From Roseivirga ehrenbergii (GTDB lineage: Bacteria; Bacteroidota; Bacteroidia; Cytophagales; Cyclobacteriaceae), in contig NZ_LQZQ01000003.1 in the NCBI RefSeq assembly GCF_001593005.1, positions 156,657 through 220,656 of the forward strand: 64,000 bases of DNA. The letters run 5' to 3'. Shown in pieces: positions 25,597 to 33,939 of this stretch. The stretch's first letter is position 1. Each line of letters begins with the position of its first letter. Under the pieces are notes generated by a model. The model saw only the letters and a program-made list of their open reading frames with translations. It was not told the DNA's origin and made no database searches. Both the position numbers and the translations under genes were made by a program.

Positions 25597-26849
25597 TATA
25601 CTTTTTCAAAAGCTTGTGCGAAATCTTTTAAAAGGTCGTCTGGGTTTTCTATCCCTGTCGAAATTCTAACCATGCTTGGCGTAATGCCCACGGCTTCACG
25701 ATCGGCTAAAGTCATATTAGAACTGCTCATGGTAAAAGGATGAGAGGTTAGTGTTTCTGTGCTGCCCAAACTCACGGCCAGCTTGGCCAATTTTACCGCA
25801 TTTAAAAAACGGAAAGCTTCGGCTTCACCACCGACTACATCGAAGGCCAACATCGCACCGCCAGAAGTCATTTGTCTTTTGGCCAGCTCATACTGTTTGT
25901 GTCCTTCGGCAATGTTCCCAACATAATATACCTTGGCCACCTTCGGGTGATCGCGTAAGAAATCCGCCAACTTTGCTGCGTTCGAAGCTTGTTTTTCCAT
26001 ACGTAAGGAAATGGTTTCCAAGCTTCGGCTGATCAGCCAAGAGGTCCAGGGAGAAGCCATACAGCCCAAGCCGCTGCGTACTTTCTTAATACGTGAAACC
26101 AAGGCACTGCTTCCAGAAATGGCGCCAGCAATCAAGTCGCTATGGCCACCAATATATTTTGTAGCCGAGTACATGATTAGATCGGCTCCATGATTGATGG
26201 GTTTTTGCCAAAGCGGTCCCATATAGGTGTTGTCTACAGCTACAATGGTTTTCTTGTCTTGATTTGAAAAACGAGCCGCAATGCGCACTGTCATTTCAAT
26301 GTCAATTAAGGTATTGGTGGGGTTGGCTGGTGTTTCTACATAAATACAAGCCAGTCGATTTTTTCTTGGGTGCGCCTCAATTAAGCTTACGATTTCTTCT
26401 TCCGTCATACCTGGGTCAAAAGCCAACGACTGGATATCGAATTTTGGAAGGAAGTTTTTGATAAAAGCATCGGTGCCACCATAAATAGGGAAGGACATCA
26501 GCACCAAATCACCAGCTTTACAAATTTCTAAAAGCGAGGTAGTAATAGCGGCCATTCCACTTTCAAAAAATGCCGATTCTTCTGCTTCATCCAATAAAGA
26601 AAGTCGCTTCTCAGCGGTGACTAAATTAGGGTGATTCAGTCGGGTGTAGATCAAACTTTTGCTCGATTCGTCTGCACCGGCTCCGCCATACACTTTTTCG
26701 AAATAGGCTTTTCCTTCTTCGGCAGTAGCAAACTCAAAAGTTGAGGTTTGAAATATTGGGTTTTTGATTGAATTTCTAACCAATGAAGGTTCATGTCCGA
26801 AGCTCATCATTAAACTTTCGGGACTAAATTCAGCGTGATTGTCGCTCAT
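25596..26849 (-). CDS. Cys/Met metabolism PLP-dependent enzyme (cystathionine gamma-synthase family)
   Basis: A 417-residue member of the trans-sulfuration PLP family. The Schiff-base lysine is K231 in MYSATKYIGGHSD, and D206 in VAVDNTYM would pair with the pyridine nitrogen; the phosphate-binding ESGMAA turn is at 96-101. The family includes cystathionine gamma-synthase, cystathionine gamma-lyase and methionine gamma-lyase, and the exact reaction cannot be settled by eye. The start overlaps the stop of the NfeD gene by 4 bp and the stop shares a base with the globin start, so translation is coupled across all three. Confidence 0.88.
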   Translation of the reverse strand: MSDNHAEFSPESLMMSFGHEPSLVRNSIKNPIFQTSTFEFATAEEGKAYFEKVYGGAGADESSKSLIYTRLNHPNLVTAEKRLSLLDEAEESAFFESGMAAITTSLLEICKAGDLVLMSFPIYGGTDAFIKNFLPKFDIQSLAFDPGMTEEEIVSLIEAHPRKNRLACIYVETPANPTNTLIDIEMTVRIAARFSNQDKKTIVAVDNTYMGPLWQKPINHGADLIMYSATKYIGGHSDLIAGAISGSSALVSRIKKVRSGLGCMASPWTSWLISRSLETISLRMEKQASNAAKLADFLRDHPKVAKVYYVGNIAEGHKQYELAKRQMTSGGAMLAFDVVGGEAEAFRFLNAVKLAKLAVSLGSTETLTSHPFTMSSSNMTLADREAVGITPSMVRISTGIENPDDLLKDFAQAFEKV

Positions 26850-28216
26850 ACTTTTTTCGATCTAACTTTTAAGGAGGTTCCTTCTTGGCTAATTACCGTT
26901 ATTTTTTCGCCCTTTTCAACATATTCTCCACGAGTGTAGGCATCATATATTTCACCATTGATTTCTACCCTACCGCTGGGTCTTAAGGTGGAGAAAACAA
27001 TTCCTTCTTTTCCCATTAAATCCGCAGTGTAGAAGGAAGAAGTGTAGCCATCTGATTTGCGCTGCTCACCCATCAAGGCCACTTTGCTAAACATTTTGGA
27101 TTCGGTAAATCGGTAGCCGAGACTGAATATAAGCACCATGGCGCCCAGCATTCCAGCAAAAACCACCACTGCTGCGGTGCCTAGTTCACCAGAAGGCACA
27201 TAGTCAAAATTAAAGAAGTCGTTATCAATCATCACGAAAATGAGCGCCATGACTACACAGGAGATACCAGCGATACCCGCCACACCAAAACCGGGAATCA
27301 CAAAGACTTCAAGTGCGATGAGGACAATCCCGATAAACAACACTGCAATTTCCCAATTGGCGGCAAGTCCATTGAGGTAGTAAGGGGTAAGGTAGAAGAC
27401 TAAAGCGATGCCCGCTGCTGCCAATGGAAAGCCCACCCCCGGTGTTTGAAGCTCAAAATACAGTCCGCCTACAATCACCAAAATCAATATGCCACTCACA
27501 AAAGGGTTGAGGAAAAAGGCAATAATCTTTTCCGAAGCAGCCAATTCGTAATTGATAAGCTCATAATTATCAATGTTGTTTTTGGCAAGTATGTCTTCAA
27601 TGCTGGTGACCTGCATTTCGCAAAAACCATTTTTAATGGCTTCGGAAGTAGTAAACGTAATGGTTTTTCCTGCTTCGGTAACGCCTTCAATTTCGATTCG
27701 GTCGTCCACCATGCCTTCTGCAATATTAGGGTCACGATTCGTTTGCTCGGCTGTAGAGCGCATAATCGATCGCATGTAAGACTGATATTTGTCTGGCGCT
27801 TGACTTCCATCTTCCCCATTGACCACCGTAGCTGCACCAATGTTAGCGCCCGGCACCATGTAAATACTGTCGCAGGCAATTGAAATCAGTGCACCAGCCG
27901 AGGCTGCATCGTTATTGATAAATACCCAAACCGGCTTTTCGTACTCTAAAATTCGGGTACGAATATCGTTAGCATCGTTTACCGCACCGCCATAGGTGTC
28001 CATATCGATAATCACGATATCGGCATTTTCTTCAGTGGCTTGGTCGAGTGCCAAATCCACATAACGGTTCATCCGTGGGTCAATATCATTACGGATTTCC
28101 ATCACGAAAATCCTTTTTTTGGCGGGATCTTGGAAAGGATTCCATTCCGCAAAAAGCCCCGCGCAAAACAAAATGGCGAGGAAAATCAACCCTATTCTTC
28201 TTACAAATTTCAACAT
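26846..28216 (-). CDS. NfeD-family membrane serine protease (ClpP-like)
   Basis: A 456-residue membrane protein. The N-terminal half is a ClpP/crotonase-like protease: IVIIDMDTYGGAVNDA (oxyanion region) and S106 in NDAASAGALISIACD, with K143 as candidate partner of a Ser-Lys dyad. Four to five hydrophobic helices follow (about 232-355). The C-terminal 80 residues are the NfeD OB-fold (GKEGIVFSTLRPSGRVEING). Homologues cleave hydrophobic segments of partner stomatin-like proteins and are linked to membrane quality control. No stomatin gene is adjacent here. It starts a minus-strand operon with the PLP enzyme and globin. The first codons of this gene are copied twice downstream on the plus-strand side (see 30843 and 32205). 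Confidence 0.88.
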   Translation of the reverse strand: MLKFVRRIGLIFLAILFCAGLFAEWNPFQDPAKKRIFVMEIRNDIDPRMNRYVDLALDQATEENADIVIIDMDTYGGAVNDANDIRTRILEYEKPVWVFINNDAASAGALISIACDSIYMVPGANIGAATVVNGEDGSQAPDKYQSYMRSIMRSTAEQTNRDPNIAEGMVDDRIEIEGVTEAGKTITFTTSEAIKNGFCEMQVTSIEDILAKNNIDNYELINYELAASEKIIAFFLNPFVSGILILVIVGGLYFELQTPGVGFPLAAAGIALVFYLTPYYLNGLAANWEIAVLFIGIVLIALEVFVIPGFGVAGIAGISCVVMALIFVMIDNDFFNFDYVPSGELGTAAVVVFAGMLGAMVLIFSLGYRFTESKMFSKVALMGEQRKSDGYTSSFYTADLMGKEGIVFSTLRPSGRVEINGEIYDAYTRGEYVEKGEKITVISQEGTSLKVRSKKV

Positions 28217-28380
28217 CGCTTTGATAGGCTATTTTTTATAAAGATAGATAAACATGGAGTTCAGAGAAAAGAAAAAATTAATAACAAAATGATATGTTTT
28301 ATGCTCTTTAATTAATTATTGAAATGTATATTTAAGCATCAGTTGATATCTGTAGTCATGTTGAACCATTGATAAATTCT
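28203..28380. repeat. Original copy of the duplicated leader region
   Basis: The divergent gap plus the first codons of the NfeD gene (read on the plus strand as ATTTCAACATCGCTTTGATA). Diverged copies of this region lie at 30843-31016 and, shorter, at 32205-32240. It contains the upstream region of the surface protein gene at 28382. Confidence 0.75.
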
Positions 28381-28381
28381 A

Positions 28382-30817
28382 ATGAGGGGTTATTTTTTTA
28401 GTGTTACTTTTATTTTTTTATTTTTTTATTCATTCAATTTATTTTCTCAGGTACCTGCTAATGATGATAAAGTAAATGCGCTTGAGCTTACTTTAGACAC
28501 TATAGGTGGTTTTCTCAGCAGCGGAGCACCTTATAGTAACTACAATGCTACGGTAGATGGTGTAAGGCCTACTAACTGGCAAGTAGGACCGAATAAGAAC
28601 ATATGGTTTAAGTTTAAGCCAGGCCCTAGCGGTATTGGAAATATTACTGTGAGAAGAGGTACTATTAAAGGTGCTATGTTGGCCCTTTATGACAGCAGTA
28701 TGAACGAGGTGGGTAGCAAAGGTAAAGAACCTAACTTATGGACCAATAACGGTCTTGTAGTAGAAGGACTTGATACTGCGCAGTATTATTACCTAACTAT
28801 AGACAGTTATCAAGGCGGTACATTTGATTTATTTATTCGGGGTTCAATAGACAATGATTACAAGGAGGGTGCTTTAGAGCTTACCTTAGATGCTAACGGA
28901 GACTTTTACAGTAGTGGAGCCCCTTATAGTAACTATAGTGCGACAGCCGATGGAGATAGACCTTCAAATTGGCAGAGCGGCCCCAGCAAGAACATATGGT
29001 TTAAGTTCAAGCCAGGCCCCAGCGGCATCGCGAACATTACTGTAAGGAGAGGTAATATTAAAGGCTCCATGTTGGCACTTTATGACAGTAATATGAACGA
29101 GGTAGGCAGTAAAGGCAGCGACCCTAACTATTGGACGAACAACGGTTTGGTTTTGAAAGAGCTTGATTCTGCTCAGTATTATTACCTAGCGGTCGACAGT
29201 TATGTTTATTCAAGTTATCAAGGCGGTACATTTGATCTATATATTCGGGGTTCAATAGACAACGATTACAAGGAGGGTGCTTTAGAGCTTACCTTAGATG
29301 CTAACGGAGACTTTTACAGTAGTGGAGCGCCATATAACAACTATAGTGCGACAGCCGATGGAGATAGACCTTCAAATTGGCAGAGCGGCCCCAGCAAGAA
29401 CATATGGTTTAAGTTCAAGCCAGGCCCCAGCGGCATCGCTAACATTATTGTAAGGAGAGGAGGTTTGCAAGGTGCAATGTTGGCACTTTATGACAGTAGT
29501 ATGAACGAGGTGGGCAGTAAAGGCAGCGACCCTAACTATTGGACGAACAACGGTTTGGTTTTGAAAGAGCTTGATTCTGCCCAGTATTATTACCTATCGG
29601 TCGACAGTTATGTCTACTCAAGTTATCAAGGCGGCACATTTGATCTATATATTCAGGGTTCAATAGACAACGATTACAAGGAGGGTGCTTTAGAACTTAC
29701 CTTAGATGCTAACGGAGACTTTTATAGTAGCGGAGCCCCTTATAACAACTATAATGCGACAGCCGATGGGGATAGGCCTTCAAATTGGCAGGGTGGCCCG
29801 AGTAAGAACATATGGTTTAAGTTCAAGCCTGGGACTAGTGGTATTGCGAATATTACTGTTAAAAGGGGAGGAGTATATGGTGCAATGTTGGCGCTTTATG
29901 ACAGCAATATGAACGAGGTGGGTAGCAAAGGCAATGAGTCCAATCTATGGAACAACAATGGTCTTGTAGTAGAAGGGCTTGATTCTACCCAATATTATTA
30001 CCTATCGGTTGACAGTTATGTTTATTCAAGTTATCAAGGCGGTACATTTGATCTATATATTCAGGGTTCAATAGACAACGATTACAAGGAGGGTGCTTTA
30101 GAACTTACCTTAGATGCAAACGGAGACTTTTACAGTAGCGGAGCCCCTTATAACAACTCTAGCGCGACAGCCGATGGGGATAGGCCTTCAAATTGGCAAG
30201 AAGGTCCGAACAAGAACATATGGTTTAAAGTATGGATTCCAGAAGACGGTAGTATGGACTTTGAGATTAACCGAGGGAGCATTAAACGTATAATGTATGC
30301 TTTGTACGATAGTCAAGATAGCTTGATTGCAAGTGATGGTTATATAGGAAATTTCGATTCTAGAAACTTTAATGTTCAGTCTCTAAAAGGTAACCAGTTT
30401 TATTACTTGACTGTTGATAGTTATCTCTACTCTGGTTGGTTTGGTGGTTCTTTCGGTATTTCTGTCAGCTTTCAAAAACAGGTCAATTGCACGAATGAAC
30501 TCTGGGCCATTTCTTCAGGCGCTTGGGATGACCCCAACACTTGGTCAGACACAGAAGGAGGACAGCCGGTTTCGGCAATACCCTGTGAAGAAACTGTGGT
30601 TTATATAAAGGGGTTTGATGTGTCTTTTAATACAACCGAAACAGTAGTAGCTAAAAGGTTGGAGTTGATTGGTACAAGTAGCTCGGTAATGACAAGGTTG
30701 AATGTTCAGACAGGTGAGCTTAATGTAGTCGAAAAAATAGTAACCAGTGGAGCGGGAGCTAAATTACAGAGTTCCACCAATTCGACAATAAAAGTTATTG
30801 GTGCAGGTGGAGGTTAG
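28382..30817 (+). CDS. Surface protein with five tandem PPC-like domains
   Basis: An 811-residue secreted protein. After the signal peptide (about 1-22) come five tandem beta-sandwich modules, each opening with ALELTLD and containing NIWFKFKPG, MLALYDS, and QYYYL--DSY. They are PPC-like by pattern. Unit 1 is 131 codons and units 2-4 are exactly 136 codons with near-identical DNA; unit 5 is more divergent in its second half. The last 100 residues are the shared module (LWAISSGAWDDPNTWSD, IPCEETVVYIKG). There is no T9SS C-terminal domain. The near identity implies recent expansion by unequal crossing-over. A surface or adhesive function is inferred. Upstream DNA and the C-terminal part are shared with the neighbour at 31017. 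Confidence 0.75.
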   Translation: MRGYFFSVTFIFLFFYSFNLFSQVPANDDKVNALELTLDTIGGFLSSGAPYSNYNATVDGVRPTNWQVGPNKNIWFKFKPGPSGIGNITVRRGTIKGAMLALYDSSMNEVGSKGKEPNLWTNNGLVVEGLDTAQYYYLTIDSYQGGTFDLFIRGSIDNDYKEGALELTLDANGDFYSSGAPYSNYSATADGDRPSNWQSGPSKNIWFKFKPGPSGIANITVRRGNIKGSMLALYDSNMNEVGSKGSDPNYWTNNGLVLKELDSAQYYYLAVDSYVYSSYQGGTFDLYIRGSIDNDYKEGALELTLDANGDFYSSGAPYNNYSATADGDRPSNWQSGPSKNIWFKFKPGPSGIANIIVRRGGLQGAMLALYDSSMNEVGSKGSDPNYWTNNGLVLKELDSAQYYYLSVDSYVYSSYQGGTFDLYIQGSIDNDYKEGALELTLDANGDFYSSGAPYNNYNATADGDRPSNWQGGPSKNIWFKFKPGTSGIANITVKRGGVYGAMLALYDSNMNEVGSKGNESNLWNNNGLVVEGLDSTQYYYLSVDSYVYSSYQGGTFDLYIQGSIDNDYKEGALELTLDANGDFYSSGAPYNNSSATADGDRPSNWQEGPNKNIWFKVWIPEDGSMDFEINRGSIKRIMYALYDSQDSLIASDGYIGNFDSRNFNVQSLKGNQFYYLTVDSYLYSGWFGGSFGISVSFQKQVNCTNELWAISSGAWDDPNTWSDTEGGQPVSAIPCEETVVYIKGFDVSFNTTETVVAKRLELIGTSSSVMTRLNVQTGELNVVEKIVTSGAGAKLQSSTNSTIKVIGAGGG
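28469..30480 (+). repeat. Five tandem coding repeats (408-bp period)
   Basis: Unit starts at 28469, 28862, 29270, 29678 and 30086, so the last four starts are spaced by exactly 408 bp. Unit 1 is 15 bp shorter because five codons (VYSSY) are missing. Sequence within units 2-4 differs only at scattered positions. Confidence 0.85.
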
Positions 30818-30842
30818 TTGTCATTGAATGACTGGCCAAATC

Positions 30843-31016
30843 AAATTTCAACATCGCTTTGATAGGCCTTTTTTAAATATAAACAGACAAATAGCTATAT
30901 GGAAAAGAAGATACAATATCAAAATAATGTGTTCATTGCTCTTTTATTGACTGTTCAACTGTATATTTAGAGTCAGTTTATGTGTGTGGACATGTTAAGT
31001 CATTAATAAGTGCTAA
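30843..31016. repeat. Second copy of the NfeD start and leader region
   Basis: Begins ATTTCAACATCGCTTTGATAGG as at 28207 (split: ATTTCAACATCG then CTTTGATAGG) and stays alignable with gaps up to the ATGAGG start of the next surface protein. This is a scar of a tandem duplication of the surface gene with its upstream region. The NfeD start codon here has no gene behind it. Confidence 0.7.
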
Positions 31017-32180
31017 ATGAGGATTTGTTTTTTAAGCATTGCTTCTATTTTTTTATTTCTTTCTTCGTTTAGCTTGTTCTCCCAAGTACCCGCTAATGAC
31101 GATAGAATTAATGCAGAGGAGTTGGTGTTAGATGCTCAAGGCAACTTTGAGACAGCGAATAATGCCTATTCACTGGTTGGTGCGACAGCCGATGGTGCTA
31201 CCCCGCCAAACTGGTACTATGGGGTCAATCATAATGTTTGGTTCAAGTTCAGGCCCACGGTGCCATTGGTCAATTTTGTTTTGAAGGGGACTGTTAATAA
31301 AATGGCGGCCTTATATGATAGTGCAGGCAATGTCCTTCAGAGCAAGATGGGGCCATATGATGGTTATCTAGGTATGATCTTCGAGGAACTGGACACGCTT
31401 CAAGAGTATTATCTAAATATAGATGGCAGAACCGCTTCTGGTTTTGGCATCAAAATGAGTTCTGAAATAGGATTTGATTACAAGAGCCATGCAGAGGAGT
31501 TGGTGTTAGATGCTCAAGGCAACTTTGAGACAGCGAATAATGCCTATTCACTGGTTGGTGCGACAGCCGATGGCGCTACCCCGCCAAACTGGTACTATGG
31601 GGTCAATCATAATGTTTGGTTCAAGTTCAGGCCCACGGTTCCGCTGGTCAACTTTGTTTTGAAGGGGACTGTTAATAAAATGGCGGCCTTATATGATAGT
31701 GCAGGCAATGTCCTTCAGAGCAAGACGGGGCCATATGATGGGTACTTGGAAATGATCTTTGAAGGGCTCGACCCCCTCCAAGAGTACTATCTGAATATAG
31801 ACGGTAGGACTGCTTCGAGTTTTGGTATAGAGGTTAAACCTGGTTTGTACTGTAAAAATGAACTTTGGGCCATTTCTTCAGGGGCTTGGAATGACCCAAG
31901 CACATGGTCTGACACAGAAGGAGGGCAGCCTGTTTCGGCAATACCCTGTGAAGAAACTGTGGTTTATATAAAGGGGTTTGATGTGTCCTTTAATTCAACT
32001 GGGACAGTAGTGGCTAAAAGATTGGAGCTGATTGGTACAAGTAGCTCTGTAATGACAAGGTTGAATGTTCAGACAGGTGAGCTTAATGTAGTCGAAAAAA
32101 TAATAACCAGTGGGGCAGGGGTCAAATTACAGAGTTCAACCAGTTCAACAATAAAAGTTATTGGTGCTGGGGGAGGTTAG
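31017..32180 (+). CDS. Surface protein with two tandem PPC-like domains
   Basis: A 387-residue secreted protein: signal peptide (1-22), two near-identical domains of 126 codons (starting at 31113 and 31491; each AEELVLDAQGNFETANNAY, NVWFKFRP, MAALYDS, EYYLNIDG), then the shared C-terminal module, almost identical to that of the 28382 protein (IPCEETVVYIKGFDVSFN). It is a tandem duplicate of that gene that has since diverged in the repeat part while keeping the C-terminus nearly unchanged. No known enzymatic motif. Probably surface exposed. Confidence 0.75.
   Translation: MRICFLSIASIFLFLSSFSLFSQVPANDDRINAEELVLDAQGNFETANNAYSLVGATADGATPPNWYYGVNHNVWFKFRPTVPLVNFVLKGTVNKMAALYDSAGNVLQSKMGPYDGYLGMIFEELDTLQEYYLNIDGRTASGFGIKMSSEIGFDYKSHAEELVLDAQGNFETANNAYSLVGATADGATPPNWYYGVNHNVWFKFRPTVPLVNFVLKGTVNKMAALYDSAGNVLQSKTGPYDGYLEMIFEGLDPLQEYYLNIDGRTASSFGIEVKPGLYCKNELWAISSGAWNDPSTWSDTEGGQPVSAIPCEETVVYIKGFDVSFNSTGTVVAKRLELIGTSSSVMTRLNVQTGELNVVEKIITSGAGVKLQSSTSSTIKVIGAGGG
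31113..31868 (+). repeat. Two tandem coding repeats (378-bp period)
   Basis: Direct repeat with starts at 31113 and 31491 (126 codons apart). The first 150 bases of the two units are nearly identical. Confidence 0.8.
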
Positions 32181-32204
32181 TTGTCATTGAATGACTGGCG
32201 AAAT

Positions 32205-32240
32205 CAAATTTCAACATCGCTTTGATAGGCCTTTGAATAG
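32205..32240. repeat. Third, short copy of the NfeD start region
   Basis: Again ATTTCAACATCGC then TTTGATAGGCC, right after the second surface gene. Both surface genes are followed by the same TTAGTTGTCATTGAATGACTGG, showing that the duplication joint lies here. Confidence 0.7.
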
Positions 32241-32272
32241 GCTATTTTTGTGTCAAAATACAAAGAAACGCA

Positions 32273-33064
32273 TTGCCAAAGCAACTTCACTTACAGTTTT
32301 CGGAAGTATTCCCTACAGATATTTGGGAAACCGCCCTTTCCAGCGATCGGTTGCTGATTAGTTGCCGAAATGGAGATGCTATGGAAGCTACTTTTTCACT
32401 CTTCAACCTAAATAACCACCAGTTTGAATGGAAGGCTTTGGGTTTTGATGAAAATTGGTGGGTAACGGTCTATGCTTTTGTGGGTGAGATTATCGTTTTT
32501 CAGATTTTTAATGACTCCCAAAATATAGATGAACGTTCTGTTTTTGGCTTTGATATCAATACTCAAGAGGCCCTGTGGTCGGTAGATGATATTAATGTTC
32601 GGGGTTTGAATGGCTTTGCGCTTTCTTTAAAAACCAAAGATAAAGAAGCTGAAGTTTTTACGATTGATATTCGCTCAGGTAACGAGATTTTAGAAACGGA
32701 AGAAGATTTTTCTGTCAAATCTATGTCGGGAAACCTAATTCTTCCGTTCCATTACACGGGCGACAGTAACTACTTTGCTACAGTAGTTCGTTTTTTAAAG
32801 GAATTTGCAGCGGTAGATTTGGTGGGGGCTTGCGATTATTTAGAGTACGAAGGCCTGATTTTTATTTCGGCACACGAAAAGCTGGAACAGAATTTGACCA
32901 ATAGGCTTTATGTTTTTAATGCAAATGGCGAACTTGTTTTGACGGAAGTTTTAGCGCAACATAGTAAAGGACTGGCCTCAGATACTTTTTATATCGTTAA
33001 TGAACAGCTTATATTTGTCAAAGAAAAGCGTGAGGTCAAATGCTATTTAATCAAGGATTTATGA
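32273..33064 (+). CDS. DUF4905-like protein of unknown function
   Basis: A 263-residue protein without signal peptide. The pattern, short beta-strands with W motifs (LHLQFSEVFPTDIWE, FEWKALGFDENWW, NTQEALWSVDD), suggests a beta-propeller-like fold. The N-terminal sequence resembles what I recall of DUF4905 proteins of Bacteroidota; this is recognition from memory. It starts with TTG at 32273; no in-frame ATG lies upstream. The stop overlaps the ATG of the LysM gene by 4 bp (ATGA), so the two are coupled. Cytoplasmic; function unknown. Confidence 0.6.
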   Translation: MPKQLHLQFSEVFPTDIWETALSSDRLLISCRNGDAMEATFSLFNLNNHQFEWKALGFDENWWVTVYAFVGEIIVFQIFNDSQNIDERSVFGFDINTQEALWSVDDINVRGLNGFALSLKTKDKEAEVFTIDIRSGNEILETEEDFSVKSMSGNLILPFHYTGDSNYFATVVRFLKEFAAVDLVGACDYLEYEGLIFISAHEKLEQNLTNRLYVFNANGELVLTEVLAQHSKGLASDTFYIVNEQLIFVKEKREVKCYLIKDL

Positions 33065-33936
33065 GAAAGTTTTTGTTGAGTTTGATGGTGTTAGTATTGG
33101 CGGCAACGTCAAGCTTTAGTCAGGCAGACTCGCTAGGAATAAAAAAAGAAGGTGATAAATACTTTGTAATCCATAAAGTGATGTCTGGCCAAACACTTTA
33201 TTCATTGGCACGCAGGTATGGAACCACCGTAACTGAAATAAAGGCAAAGAATGCCGAACTGGTGAATGATTTGAAAGTAGGGCAAACCATTAATATTCCT
33301 TATGGAAAACCTATGGGGCAAGCAGAAATCCCAATCAAAACTTCTGTTCAAGCAAGTAAAACGCATACGGTTGCAGCTGGTGAAACCCTTTTTGCGATTT
33401 CACAGAAATACGGTGTAGATGTAAACGAAATTAAAAAACTGAATGGCCTAACTTCCAATGCCTTGGCGGTAGGTCAAACGCTTAAAATTTCTGTAGCTGC
33501 CAAAACTACCCAAGAAGTAACACTGCCAACGACCACTCCCACGGAAAAGTCAGTTACAAAGCCAATTGAGAAACCAAAAGTGGTGGATACCACTCAGAAA
33601 GTTACTAACCCTGTAAATACTGGGGCGGAAGAAATAACCAATGAATCGTACAATGGGAGTCCTTTCAATGAAATTATTGAAGAAGGTCAGGCTGAGCTTA
33701 TTATTGAAGATGAATCGTCTACTAAGTTTTTAGCCTTGCATAAAACGGCTAAAGTAGGCACGGTGATTAAGGTAAAAAACCGCATGAATAACCTTACGGT
33801 GTATGTGCGTGTGGTGGGTGAAATTCCTGATACTGCGGACAATCAAAATATTTTGATTAAACTCAATAAGCGAGCTTACGATCAGCTAAAGGCTTTGGAT
33901 AATCGTTTTCTAGTAGAACTGAGTTATTTTCAATAG
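33061..33936 (+). CDS. LysM peptidoglycan-binding protein
   Basis: About 291 residues from the ATG at 33061, which overlaps the stop of the previous gene and begins directly with a signal peptide (FLLSLMVLVLAATSSFSQ). Two LysM domains are clear: HKVMSGQTLYSLARRYG (about 40-84) and HTVAAGETLFAISQKYG (about 101-143). A Thr/Lys/Pro-rich linker follows. The last 90 residues (LHKTAKVGTVIKVKNRMNN, VYVRVVGEIPD, LSYFQ) look like a double-psi beta-barrel of the RlpA type, a domain found on cell-wall proteins. It should bind peptidoglycan in the periplasm. The next gene, a surface protein, starts 3 bp after the stop and may be cotranscribed. Confidence 0.85.
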   Translation: MRKFLLSLMVLVLAATSSFSQADSLGIKKEGDKYFVIHKVMSGQTLYSLARRYGTTVTEIKAKNAELVNDLKVGQTINIPYGKPMGQAEIPIKTSVQASKTHTVAAGETLFAISQKYGVDVNEIKKLNGLTSNALAVGQTLKISVAAKTTQEVTLPTTTPTEKSVTKPIEKPKVVDTTQKVTNPVNTGAEEITNESYNGSPFNEIIEEGQAELIIEDESSTKFLALHKTAKVGTVIKVKNRMNNLTVYVRVVGEIPDTADNQNILIKLNKRAYDQLKALDNRFLVELSYFQ

Positions 33937-33939
33937 TAT

